DNA from: Bacteroidota bacterium
GTDB lineage: Bacteria; Bacteroidota; Bacteroidia; Bacteroidales; Porphyromonadaceae
NCBI GenBank assembly: GCA_023388555.1
Contig: JAEWGA010000047.1
Coordinates: 1-23,189, forward strand
DNA: 23,189 bases
Reading direction: 5' to 3'
The notes below the pieces were generated by a model. The model saw nothing but the letters and a program-made list of their open reading frames with translations. It was not told where the DNA came from and searched no databases. The position numbers and the translations under genes were made by a program. Shown here in pieces: positions 1 to 7,029 of the stretch (position 1 is the stretch's first letter; every line of letters begins with the position of its first letter).

Positions 1-128
1 CTTTTGTAGGATTGGGTTTACAAAGATAATGCCTTTGTGGTATTTGGTTACTGTTGTGTTATGTTTGTGTTGGAGGCTTGTCGCTTTAACACGCTTGGAG
101 TCGTTTCTGTTGTCTAAAATCAAATATG
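1..128. other. Left-edge stretch without a recognisable gene
   Basis: No reading frame here is long enough or protein-like enough to call. The stretch is T- and G-rich on the plus strand and ends at a short terminator hairpin, so it may be the non-coding tail behind a gene that lies outside the window. A TATCTTTG-like box on the minus strand near position 25-32 has no good partner at -33 and is not called. Confidence 0.5.
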
Positions 129-150
129 ATACCCAAATGTGGGTATTTTT
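129..150 (+). terminator. Short intrinsic terminator
   Basis: A perfect 7-bp stem, ATACCCA at 129-135 with TGGGTAT at 140-146, closes a 4-base loop and runs into a T tract (146-150). It would end transcription coming from the left edge and insulate the promoter just downstream. Confidence 0.6.
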
Positions 151-161
151 GCTCTGAAATG

Positions 162-191
162 TTGTGATATAGTATAAAAGTTTTACCTTTG
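162..191 (+). promoter_or_regulatory. Bacteroidota-type promoter for the lipoprotein/barrel pair
   Basis: TTG at 162-164 is followed after 19 bases by TACCTTTG at 184-191, matching the TTTG/TTG - N19-21 - TAnnTTTG consensus of the Bacteroidota primary sigma factor. The predicted start near 198 would give a leader of about 115 bases before the ATG at 313, which is fairly long. Confidence 0.65.
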
Positions 192-312
192 GTTTGTTGC
201 AACTCCGTATCCCAAGAAGTTCACATAGACCTAAACTATACAAAGGAGAGTGGAAGCCGAAAAACTCTGACCACAAGAGTAGGCAATATTAACTTAACAA
301 AATCATTATCGT

Positions 313-1602
313 ATGAAAAAAGTACTTGCAGTAGGAGTCCTGTTTCTGACAGTCGTAATGTACTCCTGCACAAAAACAATTCCCAATTATCAAGAGTTAG
401 AGTTGAAAGACGGATCAGAGTATCAGTCGCATGTAACCCTAAGAGCAACCGATGGGAGAGCGTTGCTTGCCAAACTTTTTGCAACAGCTATTAATGAAGA
501 AGCAACAGCGAAAGAGTTGTTAAGAATGGTTTCTTTAGAAAGAGATGGCGATAGAGAAGTTTTACTGGCAGAAATACTTCCTAATAAGAATTTAAGAAGT
601 GCTTCTTCACTATATTCTTCTCTGGATTATGCTTTTACTGCAGAAAAGGGTTTAAGATCCTCTTATGAAAATCCAGGTGTTTCAAGATTTGAGGATTTTG
701 AAAGTTTTGCAAACCACCTTATTAGTATAGATCCGCTTGTTCAGGTGGCAGTATTGAGCAAAGATGAGGAAATTTCTTCGGTTGATTTGAAAAATGAAGA
801 TGTTCTTACTGTATATCTTCCTGAAGACTATGACGATCAGAAGGATTACTTGTTAACGGCTTATGATAAAAGCGGTAAAATACACTACCTTAAATCATCA
901 GAGGAGCCAGACGTTCCTGTAATAGTTATTAGTGAGAATGAAAGGCTGATATCAGTGCCTAAAGGGGAATCTACTTATAATGAAATGGATCTTAAGAACC
1001 GATATTTTGAAGGTCCTAATCACGATTATTATTGTAGGCCAGATGTTTTGTGTTATGCTTACCCAGAATCCCCAGCTCCTCCGACTCCTCCGACTCCTCC
1101 GACTCCTCCAGTTCCCGATGGTAAGTGTGATAGGGAAAAGTTTCCTAACTATGCGGATTATCTGGAAAAGGCAAAGTTTACTAGCCAAAAGACAATGAGA
1201 AAGTACGAGTCTTATTGGAGAGGAAGGCCAGAAATGAAATACACAATAATTCCAGTAAAAGCTCCTGCAATGAAAATCTATGGAGATTGTCAAAACACAG
1301 GATGGTGGGAAGGTGCTACAAAAGACCTAGATATACGATTGTTTAATTGGAATCGTGAAGATTTAGGGAATCATTACTTAGTTCATTGGACAGAAGTCGA
1401 TGGGGGAAGTCCCTTAATAATTACACCAAAGGTGTCGGGGAATCTTTTTGGTATAAATATTGAGGCTACATTTAAAATTAAACTTGGCTCCGATGACGAC
1501 GAGATAGGAGGTGCAATCGTTTCCTACAAAGACAATGCCTTGAATGGGCAACGATATGATATTGGTGAAATGTTTAAGTTTTGGATTAAGGTAAAAAGAT
1601 AA
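313..1602 (+). CDS. Lipoprotein of unknown function with a proline-rich linker
   Basis: I do not recognise a family. The 429-residue product starts with a lipoprotein signal peptide: two lysines, a hydrophobic stretch, then VVMYSC with the acylated Cys at residue 19, so it should be anchored in the outer or inner membrane. An N-terminal region of about 230 residues is acidic and mixed alpha/beta-looking. A linker of Thr-Pro-Pro units at about residues 254-268 then joins it to a C-terminal region of about 160 residues. Cysteines cluster beside the linker (DYYCRPDVLC, GKCDREKF) and once more at GDC, which suggests disulfides in an exported domain. The next gene, a small barrel, starts 5 bp after the stop, so the two are probably one transcript. 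Base composition is clearly more AT-rich than in the genes from 2545 onward. A surface or adhesive role is only a guess. Confidence 0.8.
   Translation: MKKVLAVGVLFLTVVMYSCTKTIPNYQELELKDGSEYQSHVTLRATDGRALLAKLFATAINEEATAKELLRMVSLERDGDREVLLAEILPNKNLRSASSLYSSLDYAFTAEKGLRSSYENPGVSRFEDFESFANHLISIDPLVQVAVLSKDEEISSVDLKNEDVLTVYLPEDYDDQKDYLLTAYDKSGKIHYLKSSEEPDVPVIVISENERLISVPKGESTYNEMDLKNRYFEGPNHDYYCRPDVLCYAYPESPAPPTPPTPPTPPVPDGKCDREKFPNYADYLEKAKFTSQKTMRKYESYWRGRPEMKYTIIPVKAPAMKIYGDCQNTGWWEGATKDLDIRLFNWNREDLGNHYLVHWTEVDGGSPLIITPKVSGNLFGINIEATFKIKLGSDDDEIGGAIVSYKDNALNGQRYDIGEMFKFWIKVKR
1072..1107 (+). repeat. 9-bp in-frame tandem repeat encoding the Pro/Thr linker
   Basis: Three identical copies of CCGACTCCT (1081-1107) follow a variant copy, CCAGCTCCT (1072-1080), and precede a further degenerate unit, CCAGTTCCC. 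The unit is three codons (Pro-Thr-Pro), so copy-number change by slippage would alter linker length without shifting the frame. Confidence 0.85.
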
Positions 1603-1607
1603 TTGCT

Positions 1608-2243
1608 ATGAAAAAGGCTTTAATGTTATTCTTAGGACTGTTATTTCTTGCATTAACGCACACATACGTGGTTAATGCCCAAACTTCTTCACCTCGGAAG
1701 TATAAAGTGTTATTAGGAATAGGAGCTTCGGGTAGTGAGGCGATGCCTTTGGGATTTGCAACCGGAGCGCAAGTAACCTATAGTATAGGTATGTACGAGT
1801 TTGGTGTTTCATTCCACCACGCTTTTTCGCAAACACTTGCTGCAACCAAAAGGCATGGGTTGGCATTTCTTAATAAAGGGCAAGACGCTTCCGTACAAAT
1901 ATCACAAGGAGCTAACGACAAGCGTTATGAGCACACCTCTGCTAACACCTCCTCGGTAAACCTTTTTGCGGGTTTGGATGTGCTAAAAGCACTTCGTATA
2001 CAAAGCCCTCATAACGTAACAGTTGGTGCGTTATGTGGAATAGGGGTATATGATAACTCCTTTATTATTAATAAAGATGAAAGTAAAACTATCGATGTTC
2101 GTTATGGAGCTTTGTGGAGCTATGGCGTAAGGGCTTCTTATGCGTACATGCTAACAGAAAGAGTGGGTGCCGGTTTTTCGGCAACTTACGATTTCCCACA
2201 GCAAAACTTTTACGGCCTTGCCAACTTGGTAATGCTATTTTAG
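1608..2243 (+). CDS. Small outer-membrane beta-barrel protein
   Basis: A 211-residue protein with a Sec signal peptide ending near residue 25 (VVNAQ, then TSS). The mature part alternates short hydrophobic and polar stretches (VLLGIGASGS, GAQVTYSIGMYEFGVSF, YGVRASYAYM, VGAGFSATYDF) and ends in a terminal phenylalanine (LVMLF), the usual signature of barrels inserted by the BAM complex. By length and pattern this resembles the eight-stranded OmpA/OmpW-like or 'outer membrane beta-barrel domain' proteins, without an OmpA peptidoglycan domain. It lies 5 bp behind the lipoprotein gene and shares its AT-rich composition. The pair may form a surface unit, which is inferred from context only. A strong terminator follows. 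Confidence 0.75.
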   Translation: MKKALMLFLGLLFLALTHTYVVNAQTSSPRKYKVLLGIGASGSEAMPLGFATGAQVTYSIGMYEFGVSFHHAFSQTLAATKRHGLAFLNKGQDASVQISQGANDKRYEHTSANTSSVNLFAGLDVLKALRIQSPHNVTVGALCGIGVYDNSFIINKDESKTIDVRYGALWSYGVRASYAYMLTERVGAGFSATYDFPQQNFYGLANLVMLF

Positions 2244-2266
2244 GTATAAGCTAACCTTTTAGAGGT

Positions 2267-2313
2267 AGGGGCGGGGTTTATTGTAATCCTGCCCCTGTTT
2301 GTTTTAGTTTTTT
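2267..2313 (+). terminator. Intrinsic terminator after the lipoprotein/barrel pair
   Basis: Stem of about 10 bp, AGGGGCGGGG at 2267-2276 with TCCTGCCCCT at 2287-2296 (two G-T wobbles), around a 10-base loop. It is followed by a T-rich tail to 2313. Confidence 0.8.
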
Positions 2314-2420
2314 GCAATTAGTTACAAGGGTAAAGGCTTGGCGTTGTAACAAGCCTTTAGGTATATTTTATCCATCTTCTCCCCTGTGCGATACCCATTT
2401 GTTGGTAATTTGCGCAATAA

Positions 2421-2453
2421 CTTGCGGAGTGTTGTGTACAAAAGTTTACTTTT
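2421..2453 (+). promoter_or_regulatory. Promoter of the TonB-dependent receptor gene
   Basis: TACTTTTG at 2446-2453 matches TAnnTTTG, with TTG at 2421-2423 upstream (22 bases between). Predicted transcription start is near 2460, about 85 bases before the ATG at 2545. This places it downstream of the possible earlier in-frame ATG at 2386 and so decides against that start. I see no cobalamin riboswitch signature in this leader. Confidence 0.6.
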
Positions 2454-2544
2454 GTCGTGTGTTTTGGGTACTCTTTGTGTGTTACCCCAAGTAAGATACA
2501 TTTCCCCCGAATTCAAAAACTTAATACAATACAAATCGGAACGT

Positions 2545-5109
2545 ATGACACAACACATTAAACAACTGGCCCTGGTATGCCTGCTATCTGTGGGCATGGG
2601 TCTGCCTCTGGCTGCTACACCAGAGAGCAACAAGGTTACCGCTGTTCGCCCTACCGATGCTAACATCATTGGGCACGTGGTAGATGCCAAAACCAAGGAA
2701 CACCTCCCTGGTATAACTGTCCTTATAAAAGGGACTAACTTTGGTGCTACTACCGATAAAACGGGGCACTACTTTATTAAAAACCTAAAGCCTGGACGCC
2801 ACACCCTGGTAATGCGCGGTATGGGCTTCCTGAGCCAAGAACGTACTATTGAAATTAGTAGGGACCAAACACTGGAAATAAACTTCGAGGCAGAGCAGGA
2901 CCAAATACACCTGGACGAGGTTGTTGTTTCCTCCAACCGCCAAGCCACATTGCGTCGCCTGGCTCCTACATTAGTGAATGTACTTAGTGGAGAGGTATGT
3001 AAAATAACCAACGCTAACAACTTGGCGCAAGGGCTTACCTTCCAGCCTGGGGTACGTGTAGAAAACAACTGCCAAAACTGTGGCTTCAACCAAGTTCGCA
3101 TCAATGGTTTGGATGGTCGCTACTCTCAAATCCTTATCGATAGCCGTCCTATTATGAACGCCCTGAGTGGTGTGTACGGCCTGGAGCAGTTACCCACCAA
3201 CATGGTAGAGCGTGTAGAGGTAGTACGCGGTGGTGGCTCGGCACTTTACGGCTCTTCGGCTATTGCCGGTGTGGTTAACATCATCACCAAAGAGCCTACC
3301 AGCAACGCCTTCTCCTTCTCCGAGTCCTTAACCCTTACCGGAATGAAGAAGCCCGATAATAACATTACCATTAATGGCTCGATGGTTAGCGATAACGGTA
3401 AAATAGGTGCTACCATGTTTGCCCAAACACGTCAGCGTGCCGGTTGGGATGCCGATGCCGACGGCTTCACCGAGATAGGTAAGGTTGTTTCCCGCTCCTT
3501 TGGTACACGTGCTTTCCTTAAAACATCCGACTACAGTAAGCTGACCGCCGAATTCCACACCCTCTCCGAATACCGCCGTGGGGGTGACCACCTGGACTGG
3601 CCCGACCACGTTGCCGCTGTAGCAGAGCGTATAAACCACTCTATTTACAGCACCAACGCTAAGTGGGACCTCTTCTCGCAAGACTACCTGCACCACTTCC
3701 AAGTATATGGCTCGGCTCAGGTGGTGGACCGCGATAGCTACTACGGTGGCTTAGATGGCGACTGGGAAGACAACTACGGAACACCCGGAAACCCCGTGCC
3801 TCGTGAAAAATGGGGTGTTAACTATGGGGTAACCAAAAGCCGTACCTACAACGCTGGTGCCCAGTACTCCTACGATATGGACCATTTCCTATTTATGCCT
3901 GCACAGGTTTTGGTGGGGGCTGAGTACACTCGCGACTTCCTTACCGATACTATGCCCATTCGTTACTGGGATACAGCTGAGGACGGCAAAACGCTGAAAT
4001 ACCCCAACATTGACCAGCGTATTAATAACTGGAGCCAGTTGGCACAAATAGAGTGGAAGTCGGAAATGTTTAACCTCCTGTTGGGTGCTCGTTTGGACGA
4101 AAATAGCCTACTCAAGAAACCTATCCTGAGCCCCCGTGCTGCCTTGCGTTATGCCCCAACACGCGACCTCAACTTCCGCTTAGCCTACGCTAAAGGGTTC
4201 CGTGCTCCGCAGGTGTTCGACGAAGACCTCCACGTGGGCGTTGTTGGTGGCGATGCGCAAAAGGTGCGTAACGACGAAAACCTACGGCCCGAAATTAGTC
4301 ACTCCTTTAACCTCTCGAGCGAATACTTCTTTGGCTCGCCCGATGCCGTGCAGGGTAACATTTTGGTAGAAGGGTTCTTTAACCGGGTAAAGGACGGCTT
4401 TAACAACGAGTTCCTGAAGGAAGAAGATGGTATTAAACACTTTGTGCGCCGGAACACAACAGGGGCTAAAGTGTATGGTGTAAACTTGGAAGGCCGCATA
4501 GCTTACCAATGGGCACAACTGCAAGCAGGCTTTACCATAGCCAGCAGCTTATTCGATAACCCAGAAGAGTGGGGCGTTGAAGCGCAAGATAATGATGGCA
4601 ACAAGCTGAAACAAGAAGCTTACGCCACCCTTACCAAGCCCGATATTGAGGGTGCTAACTGGAAGGAGGAATCCCTCACCAGCAGGCAAATGACCCGCAC
4701 ACCATCCACCTACGGCTACTTCACCCTTAGCCTAAACCCCGTTAAGCCTTTTACCTTTGCTGTTACAGGTACCTACACCGGACGTATGTATGTACCACAC
4801 GCCATTGTAATGGGTAACGATGCTACCCCCGCCGATGCCCTGAACAAAGGTGTGGAAATAGCCGAAGATGCTGGCGAAATACATGCCGACGAGTTGGTGC
4901 ATACTCCCTCGTTCTTCGACCTTGGCGCAAGGGCTTCTTATTCCTTCACCGTAGCCGATATTGCTAAACTGGAGCTGTTTGCCGGTATGCATAACTTGCT
5001 GAATTCTTTCCAAAAGGACTACGACAAAGGTCCAAGCCGCGACTCCGCTTACATCTACGGACCTCTTATGCCTCGCTCGCTGTTTATGGGCTTACGTATC
5101 GACTTTTAA
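2545..5109 (+). CDS. TonB-dependent outer-membrane receptor
   Basis: The 854-residue product is a ligand-gated outer-membrane importer powered by TonB-ExbBD. After a signal peptide (to about residue 24, LPLAA) comes a CarboxypepD_reg-like domain (about 40-115: GHVVDAKTKEHLPGITV, KTGHYFI, GRHTLVMRGMGF). The plug domain follows (about 125-250) with VRINGLDGRYSQILIDSRP and VERVEVVRGGGSALYGSSAI, then a 22-strand barrel ending in aromatic LFMGLRIDF. The plug carries NCQNCG (Cys176, Cys179) plus Cys152, a pattern I recall from a Bacteroidales subfamily. There is no SusD partner next door, which argues against a glycan-uptake SusC pair and for a metal, siderophore, haem or cobalamin substrate; the substrate cannot be read from sequence. 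An in-frame extension back to 2386 is possible but lies upstream of the predicted transcript start, and MTQHIKQ begins a normal signal peptide. It stands alone between two terminators. Confidence 0.92.
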   Translation: MTQHIKQLALVCLLSVGMGLPLAATPESNKVTAVRPTDANIIGHVVDAKTKEHLPGITVLIKGTNFGATTDKTGHYFIKNLKPGRHTLVMRGMGFLSQERTIEISRDQTLEINFEAEQDQIHLDEVVVSSNRQATLRRLAPTLVNVLSGEVCKITNANNLAQGLTFQPGVRVENNCQNCGFNQVRINGLDGRYSQILIDSRPIMNALSGVYGLEQLPTNMVERVEVVRGGGSALYGSSAIAGVVNIITKEPTSNAFSFSESLTLTGMKKPDNNITINGSMVSDNGKIGATMFAQTRQRAGWDADADGFTEIGKVVSRSFGTRAFLKTSDYSKLTAEFHTLSEYRRGGDHLDWPDHVAAVAERINHSIYSTNAKWDLFSQDYLHHFQVYGSAQVVDRDSYYGGLDGDWEDNYGTPGNPVPREKWGVNYGVTKSRTYNAGAQYSYDMDHFLFMPAQVLVGAEYTRDFLTDTMPIRYWDTAEDGKTLKYPNIDQRINNWSQLAQIEWKSEMFNLLLGARLDENSLLKKPILSPRAALRYAPTRDLNFRLAYAKGFRAPQVFDEDLHVGVVGGDAQKVRNDENLRPEISHSFNLSSEYFFGSPDAVQGNILVEGFFNRVKDGFNNEFLKEEDGIKHFVRRNTTGAKVYGVNLEGRIAYQWAQLQAGFTIASSLFDNPEEWGVEAQDNDGNKLKQEAYATLTKPDIEGANWKEESLTSRQMTRTPSTYGYFTLSLNPVKPFTFAVTGTYTGRMYVPHAIVMGNDATPADALNKGVEIAEDAGEIHADELVHTPSFFDLGARASYSFTVADIAKLELFAGMHNLLNSFQKDYDKGPSRDSAYIYGPLMPRSLFMGLRIDF

Positions 5110-5142
5110 AGGTTTAGATTCATAGATAATACACAACAAAGG

Positions 5143-5187
5143 GAATCCTCGGGTTCGTAAATACGAGCCTGGGGATTCTTTTTTTTT
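5143..5187 (+). terminator. Strong intrinsic terminator after the TonB-dependent receptor
   Basis: A 16-bp stem (5143-5158 with 5163-5178, three G-T wobbles, no mismatch) closes the tetraloop AAAT and is followed by nine T residues (5179-5187). Confidence 0.95.
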
Positions 5188-5273
5188 ACCCTCATTGAAA
5201 TGTATATGTATTGTAAAAAGTGTTGTGGAATATTGTGTTTTGGAGAGGGCTGTGGGAATGCGGTTTTGGAACC

Positions 5274-5361
5274 CTGCGCTTTCCTTTGCAACAAACTGCG
5301 CTTTCTTTTTCAACAAACTGCGCTTTTCGTTGCGACAAACTGCGCTTCCTTTTTTTAAGAA
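5274..5361. repeat. Four tandem copies of a 22-bp repeat in a convergent intergenic region
   Basis: Four head-to-tail units start at 5274, 5296, 5318 and 5340, each beginning CTGCGCTT. Units 1-3 end in ACAAA (consensus CTGCGCTTTCNTTTNCAACAAA); the fourth is degenerate at its right end. The period is exactly 22 and there are no spacers, so it is not a CRISPR array. It lies between the receptor terminator and the msrAB terminator. A 104-codon frame runs across it but its product is a low-complexity translation of the repeat with no recognisable family. The rest of 5188-5467 shows no gene. Confidence 0.9.
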
Positions 5362-5467
5362 ATCTCGGTTGGTGTTTAAATTGTTAGTACACAGGATGTT
5401 ACAGAGATGTTGTTTTTTGCCCTCAAAAGAGCCTTTTTTTACCCTTTTTGTTCAAGGCTTTTTAACT

Positions 5468-5507
5468 AAAAAAACGGATACCCAGCCCTTATGGGCCAAG
5501 TATCCGT
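5468..5507 (-). terminator. Intrinsic terminator after msrAB (minus strand)
   Basis: ACGGATAC at 5474-5481 pairs perfectly with GTATCCGT at 5500-5507. An inner GCCC/GGGC stem closes the loop. The A run at 5468-5474 is the T tract read on the minus strand, 26 bp past the msrAB stop. Confidence 0.85.
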
Positions 5508-5532
5508 AAACGGTTTATTGGGGCTGTTTAGG

Positions 5533-6546
5533 TTATTCTACAAACAAGGTCCATACACCGTAACCTTCGCCCGTCATCTCCTCCAAAGGAATAAAGCGCA
5601 GGGCGGCGCTGTTAATACAGTAGCGCATACCGCCGGTTTCTTCTGGCCCATCGGGGAAAACATGCCCTAAGTGCGCTTTGCTATGGTGGCTTCTTACCTC
5701 GGTACGTAGGGTGTTAGCGCTGGCGTCGGGCTTAAATTCTAACAGGTGCAGGGCCAAGGGGCGGCTAAAAGCGGGCCACCCACATGGGCAGTCGAACTTA
5801 TCGGCCGAGCTAAAGAGAGGTTCTCCAGTTATAACGTCCACGTAAATGCCAGGGTTGGTATTGTTCCAGTAAGGGTTTACAAAAGGAGGTTCGGTTCCGT
5901 TCTGCTGGGTTACCTCGTACGCCACGGGCGAAAGCTGTTTCCTGAGTGCTGTGGAAGTGGCTTGGCGGGGGAGCTTGTAGGGAGGCAGTGGGTCGTAGGT
6001 GTAGCGTAGCTCTGCATCGGAGTCTATATAACTGGGGGGGCACACCGCCGTTTGGGCTTGCCGAAATAAATTAGGGTGTACGTGGCAGTAACCGGTAGGG
6101 TTGTTTTCTAAATAGTCTTGGTGATACTCCTCCGAGGGGTAAAAGTTGCTTAGCTGCTGTTGCTCCACCACTATAAGCTGTTGGTAACTTTGTTGTAGTT
6201 TTTGTAACGAATGGTATACTACAATAGCATCGGCAGGGTTGGCGTAATAAATGCCAGTACGGTATTGCGTTCCGGTATCGGCTCCTTGCTGGTTAAGGCT
6301 GGTGGGGTTTATAATGGTATAAAACTGCTCTAACAGAAACGAGAGGGCTATTTCCTCGGGGTCATAAATAACCTTTACCGCCTCGGCCGCATTTGTTTTG
6401 CCTGTGCATACCTGGTTGTAGGTGGGGCGTGGTACACGGCTGTTAGCATAGCCGGTTTGGGTGTCGTGGATGCCGTGTAGTTGTTTTAGGAAGTGTTCCA
6501 CCCCCCAAAAGCAACCGCCAGCCAAATAAATTTGTTGGAGTTCCAT
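5533..6546 (-). CDS. msrAB: Bifunctional peptide-methionine (S)/(R)-sulfoxide reductase MsrA-MsrB
   Basis: This 337-residue fusion reduces both epimers of oxidised methionine in proteins and so repairs oxidative damage. The MsrA domain comes first (about 1-165), with the catalytic motif GGCFWG (Cys12), QYRTGIYY, EEYHQDYLENNP and GYCHVH. The MsrB domain (about 205-337) has CGWPAF (Cys255), HLGHVFPDGP and the catalytic RYCINSAALRF (Cys310). The usual pair of zinc-binding CxxC motifs of MsrB is absent, as in the metal-free type. An extra Cys253 gives CPCGWP. No signal peptide is seen, so it should be cytoplasmic. I chose the ATG at 6546 because MELQQIYLAGG fits the family start; a TTG nine codons upstream is possible. 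The gene is probably monocistronic, with its own terminator. Confidence 0.95.
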   Translation of the reverse strand: MELQQIYLAGGCFWGVEHFLKQLHGIHDTQTGYANSRVPRPTYNQVCTGKTNAAEAVKVIYDPEEIALSFLLEQFYTIINPTSLNQQGADTGTQYRTGIYYANPADAIVVYHSLQKLQQSYQQLIVVEQQQLSNFYPSEEYHQDYLENNPTGYCHVHPNLFRQAQTAVCPPSYIDSDAELRYTYDPLPPYKLPRQATSTALRKQLSPVAYEVTQQNGTEPPFVNPYWNNTNPGIYVDVITGEPLFSSADKFDCPCGWPAFSRPLALHLLEFKPDASANTLRTEVRSHHSKAHLGHVFPDGPEETGGMRYCINSAALRFIPLEEMTGEGYGVWTLFVE

Positions 6547-6613
6547 AGGTTTACAAACAAATAGAAGATACAACGTTACCCCTTGCTTTCACAGCTGTAA
6601 AAGAGGAGTGTGC

Positions 6614-6621
6614 CAAAAGTA
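6614..6621 (-). promoter_or_regulatory. Possible -7 box for msrAB (minus strand)
   Basis: Read on the minus strand, TACTTTTG (6621 to 6614) matches TAnnTTTG about 68 bases upstream of the msrAB ATG. No clear TTTG/TTG partner sits 19-21 bases further upstream, so the call is weak. Confidence 0.35.
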
Positions 6622-7029
6622 AAACTATTGCGTTAGGCGTGGGGTAGGAGCGTTGCCCTTTGCTTTTAGCCTTATTCCGTTCCTCCTTGGCACCTAACCT
6701 GCAGTACACCCTTTGTAGCAACCGTGGTTGCAACGGGGGGGAAGTACTATTAATTACAGTTGGCAAACATACAAAAAAGTAGGGGGCTGGAGCGCAGAAT
6801 GCCCAATTTTGTTATTCTCTGTTTTTAATGCTATTTTTGTTGTGTAACCCCTTTCTGGGATAGAAAGCGGTTGCAATAAAGCAAGGATGTTAAATATTCT
6901 GTGATTCAGTTATTCTTCTTTGGGTTTAGCATCCTTGTTTCCTATTCAGAGTTTTCATACTTGAATGATTATTTACTCGTTTTTTTTATCAATGGAAGAG
7001 TCATGGCGGGATGCTATGGCTCTTTGTTT
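6622..7029. other. Gene-free region between msrAB and ribD
   Basis: Over 400 bases with no supported gene; short frames here give low-complexity or hydrophobic translations that overlap ribD. It holds a perfect dyad, GCAACC-GT-GGTTGC (6718-6731), that could be an operator. It also holds a longer inverted repeat at 6882-6937, listed separately. AGAGTCAT/ATGGCTCT (6998-7024) forms another short stem just past the ribD stop but has no T tract in the ribD direction. Confidence 0.5.
6882..6937. repeat. 13-bp inverted repeat downstream of ribD
   Basis: CAAGGATGTTAAA (6882-6894) pairs with TTTAGCATCCTTG (6925-6937), with one G-T wobble, around a 30-base loop. It is about 90 bases past the ribD stop. 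It could act as a weak terminator, an mRNA 3'-end stabiliser or a protein-binding site. Confidence 0.6.

Noticed and set aside
980..1293. Open frames in other phases of the lipoprotein gene
   Set aside because: They arise from the repeat and AT-rich codons of the lipoprotein frame, which has a clear signal peptide, start and operon context.
2386..2544. In-frame upstream ATG adding 53 residues to the TonB-dependent receptor
   Set aside because: The predicted promoter (-7 box 2446-2453) lies downstream of this ATG, and a normal signal peptide begins at 2545.
2314..2544. Cobalamin or other riboswitch ahead of the TonB-dependent receptor
   Set aside because: I looked for conserved box sequences and a regulatory hairpin in the leader and saw neither; the predicted leader is only about 85 bases.
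5274..5361. CRISPR array
   Set aside because: The 22-bp units are directly adjacent with no spacers, and no cas genes are in the window.
5195..5509. A 104-codon open frame across the 22-bp repeats
   Set aside because: Its translation is the repeat read as protein (Phe/Leu/Cys-rich, low complexity), it runs into the msrAB terminator, and no family or start signal supports it.
6547..6573. TTG start nine codons upstream in msrAB
   Set aside because: MELQQIYLAGGCFWG from the ATG at 6546 is the usual distance to the catalytic motif; the extra residues have no support.
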